From: Portulaca oleracea
Taxonomy: Eukaryota > Streptophyta > Magnoliopsida > Caryophyllales > Portulacaceae
Direction: 5' to 3'
Length of the DNA: 64,000 nucleotides
Assembly: GCA_029582165.1 (NCBI GenBank)
Contig: CM055883.1
Span: 23,028,001 to 23,092,000, forward strand
In this document: positions 60,660 to 64,000 of the stretch, piece by piece
How positions within the stretch are numbered: the first letter of the stretch is position 1
Layout of the letters: the number at the start of each line of letters is the position of its first letter
The notes under the pieces: generated by a model
Database searches by the model: none
Seen by the model: the letters and a program-made list of their open reading frames with translations, nothing else
What the model was told of the DNA's origin: nothing
Program-made: the position numbers and the translations under genes

Positions 60660-61150
60660 GGAACTGTCATTATAAGAGGGCTAGGTGAGCCCCCGGTTCA
60701 AATGAAATCTTTTAGCTTCACTAGAGTCAGATTTTGTTTGTAATTAATAGTGGATGTAGCTGATTTTTAGCTCTTATTGATGGACGAGCCTCGCCCATGT
60801 GTACTGAGAATGGGCCTCAAAATATTAAATCTCATACTTGCAATAATAACCTAGCCAAAAAGCTTTAATGGTATGAAAGGATGAAAAATGTTGGCAAAAG
60901 AGGGTAAGTTTAATGATAGCAAGACAGGTTCATGGAGGTACTTGGTGAAATGGGAGATGATGGTAAGTATGTGGCTTGATGGTCGAATCTGGATATGTCA
61001 TGATTGACAGATGACCATGTTTCGGCTAAAGTGAGATGGTTGGCTATTGAGATCATAGAAGCAGATATGGTTGACTATTTAGATGTGAAGGTGGTCCAAG
61101 TTCGACGAAAAGAAGGATGAAGATTTATGATGGCGAAAATGTGAAAGAAC
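60660..61150. other. Non-coding stretch
   Basis: No gene or recognised repeat. Probably retrotransposon-internal or intergenic sequence. Confidence 0.4.
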
Positions 61151-61159
61151 TTTAGAATC

Positions 61160-61385
61160 CAGGGTTTCCTCCCCTTTTGCATAGCTTGCCCTTATTGGGT
61201 TTTCAAGCTAGCCACTCTTATTCTCCCGCTCTCCTTTTGCCTAGCCCAGGGGGTTCAAGCTAGCCTCTCTTATTCTCCCACTCTCCTTTTGCGTAGCGCG
61301 GGGTTCCAAGCTAGCCTCTCTTATTCTCTTTCTCTCCTTTTTCGTAGCCCGGGGTTCCAAGCTAGCCCCTTTTTCTGCTAATCGA
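61160..61385. repeat. ~60-bp minisatellite
   Basis: Nearly four units with CAAGCTAGCC, TCTCTTATTCTC and CTCTCCTTTTGC(G/C)TAGC words, period about 60 bp. Confidence 0.85.
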
Positions 61386-61749
61386 CCAATTTTTTGGGAC
61401 AATGGATGCTCCTTTAAGTGAATTGTAGCGGTCGGGCCTCAAAGTGGTCCTCCTATGTATCCGATGTAGAATCATCCCAGTCGTAGTTCATAAGGTGTAG
61501 CGTTAAAAGGATTGGTGCCTCGAGGAAGGCTTGGGTATAGATGGATGATCTGGAAAGGTTTGAAGATTTGGAGGTTTTAGGCTTTAATGTAATGGTTATG
61601 CAGGTTCAGAGGTTCACGAAGGCAAGGTTTAAGATGTAAAGGTGTGGACATTTTTCCTCGCCGTTCATGCTTCTGAACGTCCACGTTGGATTGGGGTGTG
61701 ATTTGATTGTGCTGGGGTTTAACCTTTGAAAACTCTTTAAGGAAATCAA

Positions 61750-63854
61750 TCATACATTTCATGAATAATATTTTGTAAAATCACATTCCCTTTACTTATA
61801 CATTTTATGAGTCATCGAATTAAACCTTTAAGAGTGAACATCCACTTGTTCCAAACTCTTCTAAATTTAAACCGATTTGCTAATTTAAATGTTAGGCTCG
61901 AAAGAGAGTGATTTATGCAAATATTATTTAGAAATATAGGAAGAAAACCCTAAAGTTGCAGCGATTCATTGTAAAACCATGTTAACCATAGTTTATGCAA
62001 TCTCCGATGTGTTTTGGTTCGAAATGGGAGTCGCCACCCGACTTTTTAAGAGAAAAGCCAAGACAAAACCAAGAAGAAAACAAAGAAGACTCCACCTGCG
62101 AAACCCAAGAATGGATTCGGGGGTAAGGCTACGAACTCGAAAAGTAAACTTTAAGAGTTCGCCTCTCACAAAAGGAAAGACTCTACTAAAAGTTTAAAGA
62201 TGTGCTTTTGATAACATTTGGAAGGGAAATAATTAAGAACTTTATAGAATTATTTCATGGAACATGCAAAAGAATAAAAGAAAGAAAGATACATCACTTA
62301 AGAGCTTATATTATGCCTTTTGAAGGGAAGCCTTGCCAAGCCTTTGGTTGTAGTGTTTGAAACTCACTTGATTTAGCCTTTGAAAGCCTTGAATACTCCT
62401 CTTGAATATGCCAAAGTAGTGTCAAGAAAATGGATAGAAAAGATGATAGAAAAAGGGATGAGAAAAGGGTATAAAAAGGCTCTTTTTGTTGGGCTTTTAG
62501 GTAGTACAAATGGAGGCTTTTTTGTGGAGTTTTGTGAGGTTTATGGAGGGATGATGGAAGGTGGAATAAGAATAAAGATAAGAGGGATTAAGAGATAAAA
62601 TAAATGGAGATAATAATGGTAGGAAAGTAATGGAAAAGGATAGGAGAAGGGATAGGTAAAAGATATCAAGAAAGACTCTTTTTGTAGGATTTTAGGATAG
62701 TTTTGTGATTTTTTGGGAGGCTTTATGGGAGATTTATGTATAGATAAGGGAATATAGGATAAGGGTATGGATTAGGAGTTTAAGAGGATGAAGAAATGTG
62801 GAGAATGGTGATAAGAATATGGTAGAGATTAGATGATTAAAAAGGCTCTTTTATGGCTTTTTAGTGGTGTTTTGGGTGGTATAAGGTTATGCTTTTGTGG
62901 TGTTTATATAAGGATGGATATGATGAGGGATTCGAGGCTTAAGGTAGAATAGGATAAGAGATTATGGAAGTAAGAAAGTGGTGGATAGATGATAGGAGTG
63001 GTTGTAGAATGGTGATACTAGAATAGAGATTAAGGAGTGATGAGAGGAATGAGAGAATGGATGAATGAGAGTGTAAGAGGGGAAGGATGAGTGAATGATT
63101 GAGTGAATTTGGCTTCATAAATAAGGGTATTTATAGGCTTTAGGAGGAGCTTAAGATACATGCATACATACATTGATCCACTCTTGCAAGTCGTAGTCAA
63201 ATGCACAAGTCACTAGGCAGCAAAGGGGATGTTTTGGGGTGGACGGCAGCACGTGGGTGAATGTATTTGGTGTGAGAAACCCCAAGGCCGACCGGCCTTC
63301 AATCGAGGGAGGATGAACCTTGCTCACATTCGTGTATTCTTGGACGGTGAGGGTTTGAATGGAGTGCCTTCGAAATCAGCTTGTTCACACTGGACGATGG
63401 GAGCTTATTTGCAAGCTTTATGCATGTTCTTGTGAGGTCTTGAACTTGAGACCTCTTGTAGGATTTTGCATGTTATATTTACTTAGCTTTTGCATGGCTT
63501 TCATGGTTTCATGAAGCTTAGTTCATTACGTAAAGATTGTACATGCAATAGGCGAGATCATCCGCATGTACTGATGTATGCGTTTTTATCTGAACTCTTG
63601 CATGTAGAGTGCATGCGAGCAAGTGTCCCGACTTATCCTTGGCTTGGCTTGGCTTCCCTAATTTCCTTATTCTAACTAATATACGTAACCAAAGTACATA
63701 AAGAGGAAATAATAAAAATTACATTAAAAATATATAAAACCTATGCTAAAATCCAGAAGTCTGAACTGGCATATTGATCGGCCTCTCCTTCTTTAATTTT
63801 GCTTTGTTTATGTAGATTTGTTATATATTTATGCGCCAAAACCCGATGTCTACA
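61750..63854 (-). repeat. Tat-type LTR and following sequence, minus strand
   Basis: LTR start TGTAGACATCGGGT at 63854 (minus), preceded by a polypurine tract (63860-63870). TATA-like CTATAAATACC on the minus strand at 63128-63136, with the near-palindrome AAGGCCGACCGGCCTT at about 63288-63303 upstream of it. TGGCGACTCC at 62036-62027 would put the LTR end at about 62037 (1.8 kb). The sequence from there to 61750 matches the copy at 53750-53980. Confidence 0.6.
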
Positions 63855-63859
63855 AAAAT

Positions 63860-63870
63860 CCCCCACTTTG
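63860..63870 (-). other. Polypurine tract of Tat-type element
   Basis: CAAAGTGGGGG on the minus strand, same as at 7292-7302, six bases before the LTR start. Confidence 0.65.
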
Positions 63871-63931
63871 ATTGAGTATGAGGATAGAACGAAAATCAAA
63901 GTAGTCTTGATTTGATGGACACCGATCGAGA

Positions 63932-64000
63932 TATGACTTTGGAGTGCAAAGCCTAGGGATATGACTTTGGAGTGTAAAGCTTGGCGTAATGCTTGGAAGC
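63932..64000. repeat. 28-bp tandem repeat at window edge
   Basis: Two units of GATATGACTTTGGAGTG(C/T)AAAGC(C/T)T, lying just upstream (minus strand) of the polypurine tract and running off the window. Confidence 0.7.

Overview
The window reads as nuclear DNA of a flowering plant, probably a dicot: AT-rich, intron-containing, and dominated by nested plant-type transposable elements (Ty3-gypsy Athila-like, Tat/Ogre-like and chromovirus-like elements, LINEs, Helitron, hAT, Mutator-like, CACTA-like and Stowaway MITEs). I do not assign a species. Only one host gene is clearly supported: a plant SRPK-type serine/arginine-protein kinase on the + strand, five exons between 24173 and 40079. Its second intron is about 12.9 kb and holds several transposon insertions. 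A one-base frameshift lies in its second exon.

Layout. 357-4200 (-): a broken plant mobile domain protein whose C-terminal end is split by an 859-bp hAT element with a perfect 8-bp target duplication. 4300-7307: Tat-type LTR pieces around an LTR whose 3' end resembles Athila-type LTRs, then a minisatellite and a polypurine tract. 7308-12640: a Tat-type LTR apparently invaded by another LTR, which was invaded by a Helitron whose 5' end is repeated about seven times, which in turn took a Stowaway MITE. 12640-18000 (-): an Athila-like element with gag, protease and reverse transcriptase (RT), truncated before RNase H, whose protease carries a recent in-frame 171-bp duplication. 18000-24000: mostly non-coding, with a Mutator-like MITE (9-bp target duplication), a poly-A retroposon (16-bp target duplication) and a third foldback.

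24173-40079: the kinase gene; its introns contain a GGTACC-rich MITE, a LINE 3' remnant, a 4.4-kb non-autonomous LTR element (both LTRs, tRNA-iMet-type primer site, polypurine tract, 5-bp target duplication, no RT) and a gag remnant. 41230-50680: a LINE cut in two by a chromovirus-like gypsy element with recognisable gag, protease, RT, RNase H and integrase. 50680-64000: Tat-type LTRs in both orientations, an RNase H-integrase fragment, minisatellites, an intact hAT MITE, and a solo-LTR-like element.

The most interesting patterns cut across elements. First, every LTR with a visible TATA-like box in this window has short, GC-rich, near-palindromic words just upstream of that box, although the words differ between families. 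Second, Tat-type elements carry tandem repeats right before their polypurine tracts. Third, three Tat-type copies lose homology at the same point. Fourth, the Helitron has many 5' ends but one 3' end. All calls come from reading the sequence; no database search was made.
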